NCBI GenBank assembly: GCA_904501985.1
Contig: CAJGCT010000006.1
Location: 1 to 51,261 of the forward strand
DNA: 51,261 nt
Source of the DNA: an uncultured Clostridia bacterium
Lineage (GTDB): Bacteria; Bacillota; Clostridia; Oscillospirales; CAG-272
Reading direction: 5' to 3'
Both the position numbers and the translations under genes were made by a program. Positions within the stretch are counted from its first letter, which is position 1. Each line of letters begins with the position of its first letter. This document shows, one piece after another, positions 8,171 through 17,218 of this stretch. The notes beneath the pieces are model-generated. The model was not told where the DNA came from. It worked only from the letters and a program-made list of their open reading frames with translations, and searched no databases.

Positions 8171-8515
8171 ATGGCTGAAAACAAATTAGCAGATTTGTCT
8201 ATGGAATTCGCTGTAGAACTATTGAAAATATGTGACGGCATAAAGGGGCATTATTCCATTGTTAACCAATTAGAGCGAAGTGCAACAAGTATAGGCGCTA
8301 ACATTAGGGAAGCTAAATATGCACATAGCAAACCTGACTTTATATCAAAACTCCAAATATCATTAAAAGAATGCTATGAAACAGAATATTGGCTTGAACT
8401 TATGAGTAGAGCAGAAATATTACCCAATGTTTCAAGCCTTATACATAGTTGCGGAGTAATCCGCAAAATGCTCATCTCATCCATTAACACCGCAAAAGAG
8501 AATTCGAACAAATAA
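8171..8515 (+). CDS. Four-helix-bundle protein of the S23/Avd-like family
   Basis: A 114-residue, all-helical protein. The segments ERSATSIGANIREAKYA and FISKLQISLKECYETEYWL are hallmarks of the family first seen encoded in the intervening sequence of 23S rRNA genes (S23) and related to Avd of diversity-generating retroelements. Those proteins form pentameric barrels that bind nucleic acid; the cellular role outside retroelements is unknown. The ATG follows AAAGGGGTG. An extended -10 TGGTATAAT at about 8143-8151 precedes it. There is no reverse transcriptase or rRNA nearby; instead it is preceded by the TTCG hairpin array, suggesting an autonomous repeat-associated unit. Confidence 0.8.
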   Translation: MAENKLADLSMEFAVELLKICDGIKGHYSIVNQLERSATSIGANIREAKYAHSKPDFISKLQISLKECYETEYWLELMSRAEILPNVSSLIHSCGVIRKMLISSINTAKENSNK

Positions 8516-8619
8516 TTTTTAAAATTATCCTCGTGAGGTAATATGCAAGAAGTATCTTCCACTTTACCGCCGTACAAAATATTTCAACAAAACAAGCTCT
8601 TTTCAAGCGAGGTATAAAC

Positions 8620-9399
8620 GTGAGGGCAAATTACCATACCCATACATTTCGCTGCCGCCATGCGGTTGGCACCGAGCGGGAATATATCGAAACCGCCATT
8701 GCACGCGGACTTACAACCTTAGGCTTTGCCGACCACTGTCCGCAGATTTTTCCGTGTGACGATTATTATTCAAACTTCCGTATGTACCCGCAGGAGCTTG
8801 AAGGCTATTTTAAAACGCTTAGTTCCCTGAGAGATGAATACAAAAAGGAAATCGACATTAAAATAGGTCTTGAAACCGAATATTATCCGGAAATTTTTCC
8901 GAAATTTCTGGAGTTTATCTCAGCATATGATTTTGACTATCTTATACTCGGTCAGCACTACATTGACAATGAGTACGATACGAAAATATATTCGGGTTTT
9001 GTACACAGTGAAGAAGAATATCTGAAAAGATACGTTGATCAAATACTTGAAGCTATCAGCACAGAAAAATTCTCGTATATTGCCCACCCCGACCTTTTTC
9101 CCTTTGACGGGGATGATGAAATATGGAAAAAACACTATCTACGCCTTTGCGAGGGAGCAAAATCGAAAAAAATCCCTCTTGAAATCAACTTTCTCGGTCT
9201 TGCCAGTGGCAGACTCTATCCAAGCGACAAGTTTTTCGCTCTTGCCAAAAGCGTGGGCAATGATTTTGTTCTCGGATGCGATGCCCATGAGCCGGACGCC
9301 ATATTGAATCCCACAACTTACGCAAAAATCAATGATTTTTGCGCAAAGCACGGCATCACGCCGCTTGAAGACATTGAGCTTAAAAAGCCGCTTGCGTAA
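8620..9399 (+). CDS. PHP-domain phosphatase, histidinol-phosphatase family
   Basis: A 259-residue metal-dependent PHP-fold phosphoesterase. It opens with the metal ligand motif NYHTHTFRCRH, followed by GFADHCP, GLETEYYP, LGQHYID and a late HPD (AHPDLFPFDGD), in the order seen in HisJ/HisK histidinol-phosphatases. Length also matches. The start is GTG 8620, eight bases after GAGG. No other histidine-biosynthesis gene is nearby, so a different phosphorylated substrate is possible. It is transcribed convergently to tyrA with a shared terminator between them. Confidence 0.85.
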   Translation: MRANYHTHTFRCRHAVGTEREYIETAIARGLTTLGFADHCPQIFPCDDYYSNFRMYPQELEGYFKTLSSLRDEYKKEIDIKIGLETEYYPEIFPKFLEFISAYDFDYLILGQHYIDNEYDTKIYSGFVHSEEEYLKRYVDQILEAISTEKFSYIAHPDLFPFDGDDEIWKKHYLRLCEGAKSKKIPLEINFLGLASGRLYPSDKFFALAKSVGNDFVLGCDAHEPDAILNPTTYAKINDFCAKHGITPLEDIELKKPLA

Positions 9400-9413
9400 A
9401 TCAAGTTAAACAT

Positions 9414-9446
9414 AAGCCTCACCGCAAAAATGTGCGGTGAGGCTTT
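9414..9446. terminator. Bidirectional terminator between the PHP gene and tyrA
   Basis: A stem of AAGCCTCACCGCA and its complement TGCGGTGAGGCTT with a short A-rich loop sits between convergent genes. The plus side ends TTTCTCT; the minus side ends in a short T-containing tract. Confidence 0.75.
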
Positions 9447-9448
9447 CT

Positions 9449-10288
9449 CTATTCGCCTTTTATTTCATCGTTGATTCGGCTTCCGTCATAAAGAAGCTCT
9501 TCAAGACGTCCGGGGTCTCCATTTTTCATAGCGTCGGCATATTCAAGCAGATTGCCGGCAAGCCTTTCTATCTCAGGAACAAGACAATCACGGTTGTCCA
9601 TAAACAGCTCGCTCCACATTTTTGCGTTAAGATGCGCTACCCTTGTGAGGTCGCGGAAGCTTCCTGCGGAATAGCCGTTATGACGCCGCGCCGTGGGACT
9701 TTTAACATATGCGTTTGACAAAACATGAGCAAGCTGAGACGTATATGCGATTATCTCGTCATGCTCCTCGGCACTTGTGATATTGACCGATGAAAAACCG
9801 ACAGCTTTAAAAAATTTCACGGCAAAATCAAGCCGCTCAACATCAATATCGGACGGCGGAACAAGTATCATGGTAGCATTTTTGTAAAGATTTTCTCTTG
9901 CCGCAGTAAAACCTGAAAACTGCGTTCCTGCCATGGGATGACCGCCGATAAAAGTGAATCCGTACTTCTCTGCCGCACTAAATCCCACACTGCATACAGT
10001 ACGCTTCACTCCGCCAAGGTCAAACACATAGGTCTTTTTATCTATCATGTGGGCGTTTTCTTTGATAAACTCCACGCTTATTCCGGGGTACGCCGCAAGA
10101 ATGATAACATCGAACATACCGAGCGGCGGCAGCTTATCTCCGCCGTCGTCGCAGGCACCAACAAGTATCGCCTTGCGTACAGAATCCATGTCAACATCGT
10201 ATCCGTACACATAATGTTCGGTATAATACTTGACAGCCTTCGCCATTGAGCCGCCGATAAGTCCGAGACCGCATATTAAAATCTTCAT
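9449..10288 (-). CDS. tyrA: Prephenate dehydrogenase family protein
   Basis: Enzyme of tyrosine synthesis that oxidatively decarboxylates prephenate (or arogenate) with NAD(P). The 279-residue protein has an N-terminal Rossmann fold with GLGLIGGS (residues 7-14) and the family motifs GGHPMAGTQFSGFTAA and SAEEHDEIIAYTSQLAHVLS. No ACT domain is present, which is the short form of the enzyme. It is the last gene of the minus-strand run from asnB, 16 bp after murE; whether this shared transcript has functional meaning is unclear. Confidence 0.92.
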   Translation of the reverse strand: MKILICGLGLIGGSMAKAVKYYTEHYVYGYDVDMDSVRKAILVGACDDGGDKLPPLGMFDVIILAAYPGISVEFIKENAHMIDKKTYVFDLGGVKRTVCSVGFSAAEKYGFTFIGGHPMAGTQFSGFTAARENLYKNATMILVPPSDIDVERLDFAVKFFKAVGFSSVNITSAEEHDEIIAYTSQLAHVLSNAYVKSPTARRHNGYSAGSFRDLTRVAHLNAKMWSELFMDNRDCLVPEIERLAGNLLEYADAMKNGDPGRLEELLYDGSRINDEIKGE

Positions 10289-10304
10289 TTTGAAACTTCC
10301 CTCG

Positions 10305-11795
10305 TTACTTTATCCTTGCAAGCTTAACAGCCGCCGCGGCCATTATTTCCTCACGCTCATCGTAATGGGTAAACTCTCCGTTAATAAGCTGATAGTCCTC
10401 GTGACCCTTGCCTGCAAAAAGTATGCAGTCGCCATCTCTGGCATTGTCTATTGCATACCGCACTGCCTCACGGCGGTCAACTATCGAAACATACTGACAC
10501 GGACTTGCCGCAACAGTCTTTTCGATATCCGCAATAATCTCCTCCGGCGGTTCATTATCCGGATTGTCGCTGGTGATTATGCAGAAATCCGCAAGAGAAG
10601 CCGCCACCTCGCCAAGCTCTGCACGACGGAGCTTGGTGCGTCCGCCAACCGAACCGAACAGCACTACAAGGCGTTTTGGCTGATAGCGGCGTATGGTTTC
10701 AAGCGCCGCACGCATGGACAGCTCATTATGTGCATAGTCCACTATGCACACAGTGCCCGGAAGTGCCTCCACAAGCTCAAATCTTCCCTTTACCGCAGAT
10801 TTTTCAAGAGCGGCACGAATAACATCTACAGGTATCTGCATACGCTGTGCCACCGATATTGCGGCAAGCGCGTTGTATACATTAAACTCTCCCGGCATAC
10901 GAAGCTCGTATTCCGATGAGCCGATAACGGTGTGACAGTTAAATACCGTTCCCAAAATATTGCCGTGCTTCACAAGCCTTATACCGTCAGCATAAACATC
11001 GTGGGGCGCGGCTTTGTCGATTCCGTATGTGGTATTTATGGAATGGGCATTCTTTACCATTTCGGGATAGTGAGTGTCATCGGAATTAAAAATTCCGTAT
11101 CGGCACTGTGCGAACATCTGCGCCTTGCAGGACATATAATGTTCAAAGGTCGGATGCTCAACTCCGCCAATATGGTCGGGGGAAAGATTAGTGAACACAC
11201 CGATGTGGAAATGGATTCCCACTATGCGGCGCATATAAACAGCCTGGCTTGATACTTCCATTACCGCGCAGGAAACGCCGCTCTCCACCATTTTCCGAAA
11301 CGCCTTGTGGAGCTCGTAGCTCTCAGGCGTAGTATTTTTGGTGGGAGTTCTCTCACCGTTGATTACAATTCCCGTAGTGCCGATATAAGCGGTATTTATG
11401 CCGCCCTCGTTAAGTATATCGGAAACGATTGAAGCCGTGGTGGTTTTCCCCTTTGTGCCGGTGATGCCGATGACCATAAGGGAGCGCGCCGGATACTCAA
11501 AAAATGCCGCCGAAGCAAGTGCCATTGCACTTCGGGTATCATCTGTTACAATTTGAACGGCATCATCGGGAAGCTCCAAAGCCCTTTGTACCAAAAACAC
11601 GCGGCATCCGCGCTCATAAGCACCTTTGGCATAATTATGTCCGTCCGACACCGCACCGATGAGGCACGCAAACAAAACGCCCTCACGGGCAATGCGTGAA
11701 TCGTACACGATGTCTGATATTTCAATATTTTCATACTCTGCCCCACTTGGTGTTACTGTATATTCAAAGTCGGCAAGAATTTTTGAAAGCAGCAT
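10305..11795 (-). CDS. murE: MurE-type UDP-MurNAc-dipeptide amino acid ligase
   Basis: Cytoplasmic Mur ligase that adds the third stem-peptide residue. The 496-residue protein has the N-terminal uridine-binding domain, the ATP loop GTKGKTTT (113-120), the likely carbamylated lysine K224 (SCKAQMF) and the C-terminal domain. The substrate-selecting motif reads DNPD at residues 410-413, where DAP-adding enzymes have DNPR and lysine-adding enzymes have DDPN or DNPA-like sequences. Loss of the arginine argues against meso-DAP, but the aspartate is itself unusual. The neighbouring racemase and ATP-grasp ligase point to an L-Lys-D-Asp type wall. Start ATG 11795 follows AAGGAG. Confidence 0.92.
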   Translation of the reverse strand: MLLSKILADFEYTVTPSGAEYENIEISDIVYDSRIAREGVLFACLIGAVSDGHNYAKGAYERGCRVFLVQRALELPDDAVQIVTDDTRSAMALASAAFFEYPARSLMVIGITGTKGKTTTASIVSDILNEGGINTAYIGTTGIVINGERTPTKNTTPESYELHKAFRKMVESGVSCAVMEVSSQAVYMRRIVGIHFHIGVFTNLSPDHIGGVEHPTFEHYMSCKAQMFAQCRYGIFNSDDTHYPEMVKNAHSINTTYGIDKAAPHDVYADGIRLVKHGNILGTVFNCHTVIGSSEYELRMPGEFNVYNALAAISVAQRMQIPVDVIRAALEKSAVKGRFELVEALPGTVCIVDYAHNELSMRAALETIRRYQPKRLVVLFGSVGGRTKLRRAELGEVAASLADFCIITSDNPDNEPPEEIIADIEKTVAASPCQYVSIVDRREAVRYAIDNARDGDCILFAGKGHEDYQLINGEFTHYDEREEIMAAAAVKLARIK

Positions 11796-11828
11796 TAAAA
11801 AGCTTCTCCTTATGTGTTGACACCGGAA

Positions 11829-12548
11829 TTATATCATCCGGTCATATATGCTCTGCTTACCGCAGGCTTTTATTGTAGACAGTGCGAGACATTCAAGGGA
11901 ATCCACATAGAATCCGCCAAGCTTCTCGCTCTTTTTGATAAGAGACAGCTCCGTGCATCCAAGCACCAGCCGCTCACATCCAAGGGATCTCATGCTGTGA
12001 GCTATCTCGTAAAAGCTCTCCATATTTGCGGACTTTCCGCATTTTATCTGATCGTATATAAGCGACATCACCCGCTCCTGACGCTGTGCATCGGGTATCA
12101 CGCATTCGATGTCGTGCTCACTGCAATACCGCTGATAGGTGTTGGAGCCAACAGTGCCGTCAGTGGCAAGCAGTCCGAAACGGCGCACACCCTCCGATTT
12201 GAGGGCGTTTACCGTCTCGCCGATAATATTAAGTATAGGTACATCAACTACCTTAGCAAGCTCATCATAAAAATAATGTGCAGTGTTGCAGGGGATGGCA
12301 ATAAGATCAGCACCGAACTGTTCCAATTTCTTTGCATCCGGTATCATGGCATCAAGGGGATTCTCCTGTGATGCACCTGTGATGAACGCCGTTCTGTCAG
12401 GCGTTGTGGCACGGCTGGAAATCACGATATCAATATGATCCTGGTCACATTTGGCATCGGTAAGCGAGGTAAGAAGCTCATAGAAATACACCGTTGCCAT
12501 AGGACCAACACCACCGAGTATGCCAAGCAGTTTTTTATTCTTTTCCAT
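11829..12548 (-). CDS. racD: Aspartate/glutamate racemase family protein, likely aspartate racemase
   Basis: PLP-independent two-cysteine racemase. The two catalytic cysteines are C87 (IPCNTAHY) and C198 (LGCTEL), and the N-terminus LGILGGVGPMATVYFYE is characteristic of the aspartate racemase branch rather than glutamate racemase MurI. Start ATG 12548 gives 239 residues and overlaps the end of the upstream ATP-grasp gene by 14 bases; a longer in-frame extension upstream has no support. The pairing with an ATP-grasp ligase mirrors the aslfm-racfm pair that makes and uses D-aspartate in Enterococcus faecium. Confidence 0.9.
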   Translation of the reverse strand: MEKNKKLLGILGGVGPMATVYFYELLTSLTDAKCDQDHIDIVISSRATTPDRTAFITGASQENPLDAMIPDAKKLEQFGADLIAIPCNTAHYFYDELAKVVDVPILNIIGETVNALKSEGVRRFGLLATDGTVGSNTYQRYCSEHDIECVIPDAQRQERVMSLIYDQIKCGKSANMESFYEIAHSMRSLGCERLVLGCTELSLIKKSEKLGGFYVDSLECLALSTIKACGKQSIYDRMI

Positions 12549-13770
12549 AATACTTATTAAACTTTCCGTAATGATTGTATCCGTGCATTGCAAGGAAGAA
12601 CACACGCATAGGATTCATAAACGTGTCGGGGCGATACCATAAGGATGCTCCCGAATGTCCTGCCTTTACAAGTGCTTTAGCCTTTGCGGTCATATTTTTA
12701 TCGCGGCAGTATTCATACACCACGCCTTTGGGAACACTGTGCCAAAAGGCTTCCCTGTCGCAGAAATAAGTATCTCCGAGATCGTTTCCGAGAACCAGAT
12801 CCTCAACGATATACCGAGCCACATTGCAGCCTGCCGTGGTTACATAGTTATTGCTTCTTCCAAGGCGCAGATTTATCTCAAACGCCCTGAATGTGTTGTC
12901 TCTGGCATCGTACTTGATATCGAAATTGGAATATCCCACAAATCCTATATCTTCAAGATACTCCTTGAATTTTTCCATAAGCGGACGGTCACATTCGCTG
13001 ATGATCGCGCAGTGGTTTCCAAGTCCCTTCGGTGTATGCTCTTCAAGGAGCACATGACCGAGACACATCATCTTTACCTTGCCGTTTTTATCGGAATATG
13101 CGGTCAGCACACGCATATTGGAATCATCGCCGGGTATCATGTCCTGAAGTATTATCTTTTCGGGATAACCGGAGGCATAGATACGGCGTACAATTATTTC
13201 CGCCTCTCCTGCGGAGGAAGCAGTATAGACCTTTTTCATTCCCTCAAAAGGATGCTTCCAATATACAGCACTTGCCGACGGCTTTATTATGATGGGATAT
13301 TCAAATCCAAGTGCCGCAGGATCAAGCACAGACGGGAAATCGGTGTCAGGCTCAACCACAGCAGTCTTGGGATAGAGAATCCCGAAGCGGTCGCAGTCGG
13401 TATAGAAATTTGCCTTGTATGCAAGACGCTCAAACAGCTCCGCGCCGATATACGGCACTATATAGTGTGGGCGCAGACGGTCTCCGTAGTGTATCAGCAT
13501 ATCCGCGTAGTCGTCTGTACATCCGAAGGCTATAAGAGTATCCCCCTTGTGCTTCTCTGCAAAATCAAGCAGGGTCTTTACCATTACTTCCGGATCGTCC
13601 AAATTTTCAACAGCAGTGAATTTTATGATTCTCGTGTATTTTGTAGCACCGATGGCGTATCTTCCGAAAGCATAGGATTTAACGCCATATTCCGCATGAA
13701 AGGCGCGCGCCACATTATAGCAGTTAAGATCCGCGCCAAGCAGTACGGGAACAATTAGAGACTTCCCCAT
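12535..13770 (-). CDS. aslA: ATP-grasp carboxylate-amine ligase, candidate peptidoglycan D-aspartate ligase
   Basis: A 411-residue ATP-grasp protein. The N-terminal segment VPVLLGADLNCYNVARAFH, then IIIKPSASAVYW in the ATP lid region and FEINLRLGRSNNYVTTAGCN with metal-binding E and N residues, fit the family that includes D-aspartate ligase (Aslfm/AslA). That enzyme attaches beta-carboxyl-activated D-Asp to the lysine side chain of cell-wall precursors. The assignment is supported by the overlapping aspartate racemase and nearby murE and asnB-like genes. Without an alignment, another amine substrate cannot be excluded. Confidence 0.75.
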   Translation of the reverse strand: MGKSLIVPVLLGADLNCYNVARAFHAEYGVKSYAFGRYAIGATKYTRIIKFTAVENLDDPEVMVKTLLDFAEKHKGDTLIAFGCTDDYADMLIHYGDRLRPHYIVPYIGAELFERLAYKANFYTDCDRFGILYPKTAVVEPDTDFPSVLDPAALGFEYPIIIKPSASAVYWKHPFEGMKKVYTASSAGEAEIIVRRIYASGYPEKIILQDMIPGDDSNMRVLTAYSDKNGKVKMMCLGHVLLEEHTPKGLGNHCAIISECDRPLMEKFKEYLEDIGFVGYSNFDIKYDARDNTFRAFEINLRLGRSNNYVTTAGCNVARYIVEDLVLGNDLGDTYFCDREAFWHSVPKGVVYEYCRDKNMTAKAKALVKAGHSGASLWYRPDTFMNPMRVFFLAMHGYNHYGKFNKYYGKE

Positions 13771-13832
13771 TTTTATATTACCGTGCCCTCTTCGGGCTTC
13801 CTTTATTTGATATTATGTTAAATCTTGCCGGA

Positions 13833-15674
13833 TCATGCCTCGGCGATGAAGAAACGGCGATACCATACAAGAAAAACATACACCGTCCATATTCTGCGGC
13901 CGTTGTTGGCTTTACCGTTTTTGTGATCTGAGAGCAGCGTGACAAGCATATCCGTATCAAAGAACTGCTTTGCCGCGTCGCTTTCAAATTCAGCTTTTAC
14001 GAGATTATAATACCTGTCCTCGGTGAGCCAATGACGTATCGGCACAGGGAATCCCATCTTCTTTCGGTCAGCCCACTCGTCAGGCAATGTGCGGTTTGCC
14101 GCTTTTCTGAAAATATACTTGGTGTTTTTGCCGTTTATCTTGTATTCGTGCGGAAGAGCCTGAGCCTGCTCCATCACCTTTTTGTCAAGGAACGGCACGC
14201 GAAGCTCAAGGGAGCTTGCCATGCTCATTTTATCCGCTTTAAGAAGAATATCGCCCGGCATCCACAGATTAAGGTCAAGATACTGCTTCTTGTCAAGCTC
14301 GCTCTTGTTTTTAACCCGTGCATATATGGGTGCGGTTATTTCCTTGGTTGACGGACCGTTTCGGTACTCCGGCTTCAGAACACGCACTGCGTCCTTTTCA
14401 TCCCACACCATAGCCTGTCCGATAAAATAATCCTCAGGATTGCCGCTTGACTTGATTATAAGGTCATGCCCCTTGAAATAGGGCAGCTTCTTTGCCACAG
14501 CCGCCGCGGCGGTGCGGATAAACTTCGGAAGCTTCTTGTATTTTTTCATTATGCCGGCTTCGTCATACCACTCGTATCCTGCATATATCTCGTCAGCACC
14601 CTCGCCCGAAAGCACCACAGTAACGTGCTCCTTGGCAAGTCTTGCAAGAAAATACAGCGGCAGGCATGAGGGATTTGACTGCGGCTCGTCCATATAATAC
14701 TGTATATCGGAGAGCGCATCAAAGCACTCCTCAGAAGTGATCATCTTGCGGTAGTTTTCAACGCCAAGCTTGTCCGACAGCTCCTTGGCATAATCGGTCT
14801 CGTTGAATTTGTCATAATCAAATCCCACGGAAAAGGTCTTGTCCGGCATAAGGCAGGCTGTGATATAGCTTGAATCAACGCCGCCGGAAAGGAACGAACC
14901 AACCTTAACGTCGCTTATGCGATGTGCATTTACCGACTCGTGAACAGCTTTGTCTATCTCGTCAACGTATCTGTCAAAATCTCCGGGAATCTCGGTAAAA
15001 TCCGCGTCCCAATAACGCTTTGTCCGAATACCGTCATTTTCATCAAGCGCAAACGTAAAGCTGTGTGCCGGCGGAAGCTTGTAAACGCCCTCGAAGAATG
15101 TTTCGTCAAGAGCGGAATACTGAAAAGTAAGATACGGACGAAGGGCGTTTTTATTAAGCTTTTTCTCAAAAGCAGGATGCTCAAGAAACGCCTTTATTTC
15201 AGAGCCGAAAAGATAGTCGCCGCCCTCTGTCCTGTAATAATAGAACGGCTTTATGCCGAAAATATCCCGTGCGCCGTAGAGAATACGCCTGTTTTTATCA
15301 TAGATAACAAACGCATACATACCGCGAAGATGAGAAGCAAGCTCCTCGCCCCATTTTTCATATCCGTGCACCAAAACCTCGGTATCCGAATCGGTTTTGA
15401 AGATATGTCCGTCAGCCAGAAGCTCCTCTTTAAGCTCCATAAAATTGTAAGTCTCGCCGTTGTAGACGATAACCACACTTTCGTCCTCGTTAAATATAGG
15501 CTGTGAGCCGCCCTCAAGGTCAATTATCGACAAACGGCGAAATCCCAGTGCCACATCCTCATCTATGAACTCGCCCTCGGAATCGGGACCGCGATGCACG
15601 ATACGACCCATCATTTTGTTAAGTATTTCTTTTTTATGTTCAAGCTTCCCTGAGAAGCCTACAAATCCGCACAT
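13833..15674 (-). CDS. asnB: Asparagine synthase-like glutamine amidotransferase
   Basis: A 613-residue class II amidotransferase. Cys2 is the nucleophile of the N-terminal glutaminase domain (MCGFVGFSG), and SGGVDSS at 263-269 is the pyrophosphate loop of the synthetase domain. Both active sites appear intact. It heads the minus-strand run asnB-aslA-racD-murE-tyrA. A homologue, AsnH, amidates the D-Asp cross-bridge to D-isoasparagine in Lactococcus lactis, so that role is plausible here; free asparagine synthesis is the alternative. A TGGTACAAT extended -10 lies about 40 bases upstream but lacks a clear -35. Confidence 0.88.
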   Translation of the reverse strand: MCGFVGFSGKLEHKKEILNKMMGRIVHRGPDSEGEFIDEDVALGFRRLSIIDLEGGSQPIFNEDESVVIVYNGETYNFMELKEELLADGHIFKTDSDTEVLVHGYEKWGEELASHLRGMYAFVIYDKNRRILYGARDIFGIKPFYYYRTEGGDYLFGSEIKAFLEHPAFEKKLNKNALRPYLTFQYSALDETFFEGVYKLPPAHSFTFALDENDGIRTKRYWDADFTEIPGDFDRYVDEIDKAVHESVNAHRISDVKVGSFLSGGVDSSYITACLMPDKTFSVGFDYDKFNETDYAKELSDKLGVENYRKMITSEECFDALSDIQYYMDEPQSNPSCLPLYFLARLAKEHVTVVLSGEGADEIYAGYEWYDEAGIMKKYKKLPKFIRTAAAAVAKKLPYFKGHDLIIKSSGNPEDYFIGQAMVWDEKDAVRVLKPEYRNGPSTKEITAPIYARVKNKSELDKKQYLDLNLWMPGDILLKADKMSMASSLELRVPFLDKKVMEQAQALPHEYKINGKNTKYIFRKAANRTLPDEWADRKKMGFPVPIRHWLTEDRYYNLVKAEFESDAAKQFFDTDMLVTLLSDHKNGKANNGRRIWTVYVFLVWYRRFFIAEA

Positions 15675-15796
15675 AATTTATCTCCCAAACGGAATTATTG
15701 TATCTGTACCCTTATATTGTACCACATTATTTTCAAAAAATAAAGAGGAACGGCACAAATTCTGAAAAAAATGCAAAAACTCCCATAAAACGCCCT

Positions 15797-16543
15797 TTAA
15801 TCATCCGGAAACACTGTCAGCTTCGTTTCTTTGTAGCCGTCAATGCCCGATTTTTGAAGCGCACCGAAGATACGGTGGCGAAGTCCCTTGTTATTTCGCT
15901 CAAGCTCACAAAGAAGCTGCTTCATGGACTCCCTCTCCGTGTTTTTGTCCGCAGGACAGGGGGATTCGATAACAGGAAGCGGATGGCGGTTTACAAAATA
16001 CCGCACGTCCTTTTCTTGGGCGTAAATAAGCGGACGGATCATTGTTAGATCCTTTCGGGACAGGTATGTGACCGGCGAAAAGGACCCAAGCCGTCCCTCA
16101 TAGAAAAGATTAAGCATAAACGTGTCCACAACATCGTCAAAATGGTGTCCAAGCGCAAGCTTATTGCATCCCTGCCGCTTGCATTCGTCGTGGAGAGCAC
16201 CGCGTCGCATTTTTGCACACAGCGAGCAGGGATTCTTTTCTTTTCGCACATCAAAAATTATTCTTGCAATCTGCGTTTCCGATACCACGTAAGGTATATC
16301 AAGCTCGCGGCACAAGGCTTCAATTGGTGAAAAATCCATTCCCTCAAAGCCCATATCCACGGTTATTGCAACAAGCTCAAATTTTTTCGGATAAAACCGT
16401 CTTAGCTCCGCCAAAGCATAAAGAAGCGTCAGCGAGTCCTTCCCTGCCGATACGCCCACTCCTATACGGTCGCCGTCCTCTATCATTTGGTAGTCGTCAA
16501 CAGCGCGGCGGGTAAAGCTGAGAATTCGTTTAATTTCTTTCAT
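15797..16543 (-). CDS. TtcA-like tRNA 2-thiolation PP-loop ATPase
   Basis: A 248-residue adenylating enzyme of the TtcA/TtuA group that thiolates tRNA, typically cytidine 32. The PP-loop reads SAGKDS (32-37) rather than the usual SGGKDS. C106 and C109 (PCSLC) and C196 (ESPCPADK) match the three cysteines that hold the iron-sulfur cluster in TtcA. ALGHHFDDVVDT is the conserved GHH metal/ATP motif. It is divergent from the amidase gene with only 55 bp between them. The exact tRNA target is inferred from the family. Confidence 0.87.
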   Translation of the reverse strand: MKEIKRILSFTRRAVDDYQMIEDGDRIGVGVSAGKDSLTLLYALAELRRFYPKKFELVAITVDMGFEGMDFSPIEALCRELDIPYVVSETQIARIIFDVRKEKNPCSLCAKMRRGALHDECKRQGCNKLALGHHFDDVVDTFMLNLFYEGRLGSFSPVTYLSRKDLTMIRPLIYAQEKDVRYFVNRHPLPVIESPCPADKNTERESMKQLLCELERNNKGLRHRIFGALQKSGIDGYKETKLTVFPDD

Positions 16544-16598
16544 ATATCGTCATCCATTCCGAATATAATGTACTGATTATTTATTTTGGAGGTATACT

Positions 16599-17159
16599 AT
16601 GCCAAAGGTATTTATAGATCAAGGTCACAATCCCGTAAATCCCAATGCAGGAGCAGAGGGAAACGGTTTTCGGGAGCAGGATATCACCTACCGGATCGGT
16701 GTGGTCCTTGCGGATCTTCTTAATAACAATCCGGATTTTGAAGCGAGGCTATCAAGAAATTCCATAACAGAGCAGATCGGAACATCCAATGCATCAAGTC
16801 TTTCTCAGCGAGTCCGTGCGGCTAACGAGTGGGGCGCAGATATTTTCTTAAGCCTGCACACAAACGCTTATACGTCACCGTCTGCCACAGGAGTGGAATC
16901 CTTTGCGTACCGTGAGGGCACAAACGGCTTTCGACTTGCCGAGGACGTAGCAGATGAGCTTGCCCTCATAACGGGACTCCCCAACCGCGGCACATTTGTG
17001 CGTCCGTCACTGTATGTACTTCGCCGAACAAGGATGCCGTCCGCACTCATTGAAATGGGATACATAACAAATCCCGGCGATGCGGCACTAATGGCTGATG
17101 AGCCGGAGCTTTTTGCCCTTGGCATCTACAACGGCATATTGGAGTATTTTGGTATGTAA
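16599..17159 (+). CDS. N-acetylmuramoyl-L-alanine amidase, sporulation type
   Basis: An Amidase_3 zinc hydrolase of 186 residues that cleaves the bond between MurNAc and L-alanine. Zinc ligands are H10 (DQGHNP), E26 (FREQD) and H87 (LSLHTNA); the catalytic glutamate is E152 (ALIEMGYITN). There is no signal peptide, membrane anchor or wall-binding repeat, as in the mother-cell lytic amidase CwlC and phage-type enzymes. GGAGG lies just upstream of the ATG. It is followed 59 bp later by a gerA-family gene, consistent with a sporulation or germination role. Confidence 0.9.
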   Translation: MPKVFIDQGHNPVNPNAGAEGNGFREQDITYRIGVVLADLLNNNPDFEARLSRNSITEQIGTSNASSLSQRVRAANEWGADIFLSLHTNAYTSPSATGVESFAYREGTNGFRLAEDVADELALITGLPNRGTFVRPSLYVLRRTRMPSALIEMGYITNPGDAALMADEPELFALGIYNGILEYFGM

Positions 17160-17218
17160 GTTATTTTAATAAATGGGAAAAATCAAGGTAGGAACTATAA
17201 CAAAAAAAGGAGTCAACA

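Noticed and set aside
8171..8515. Diversity-generating retroelement accessory gene (avd)
   Set aside because: No reverse transcriptase, template repeat or variable repeat is nearby; only the four-helix-bundle family similarity remains.
12655..13758. A 367-codon plus-strand open frame over the ATP-grasp ligase gene
   Set aside because: It mirrors the codon pattern of the real minus-strand gene, which has recognisable ATP-grasp motifs and operon context.
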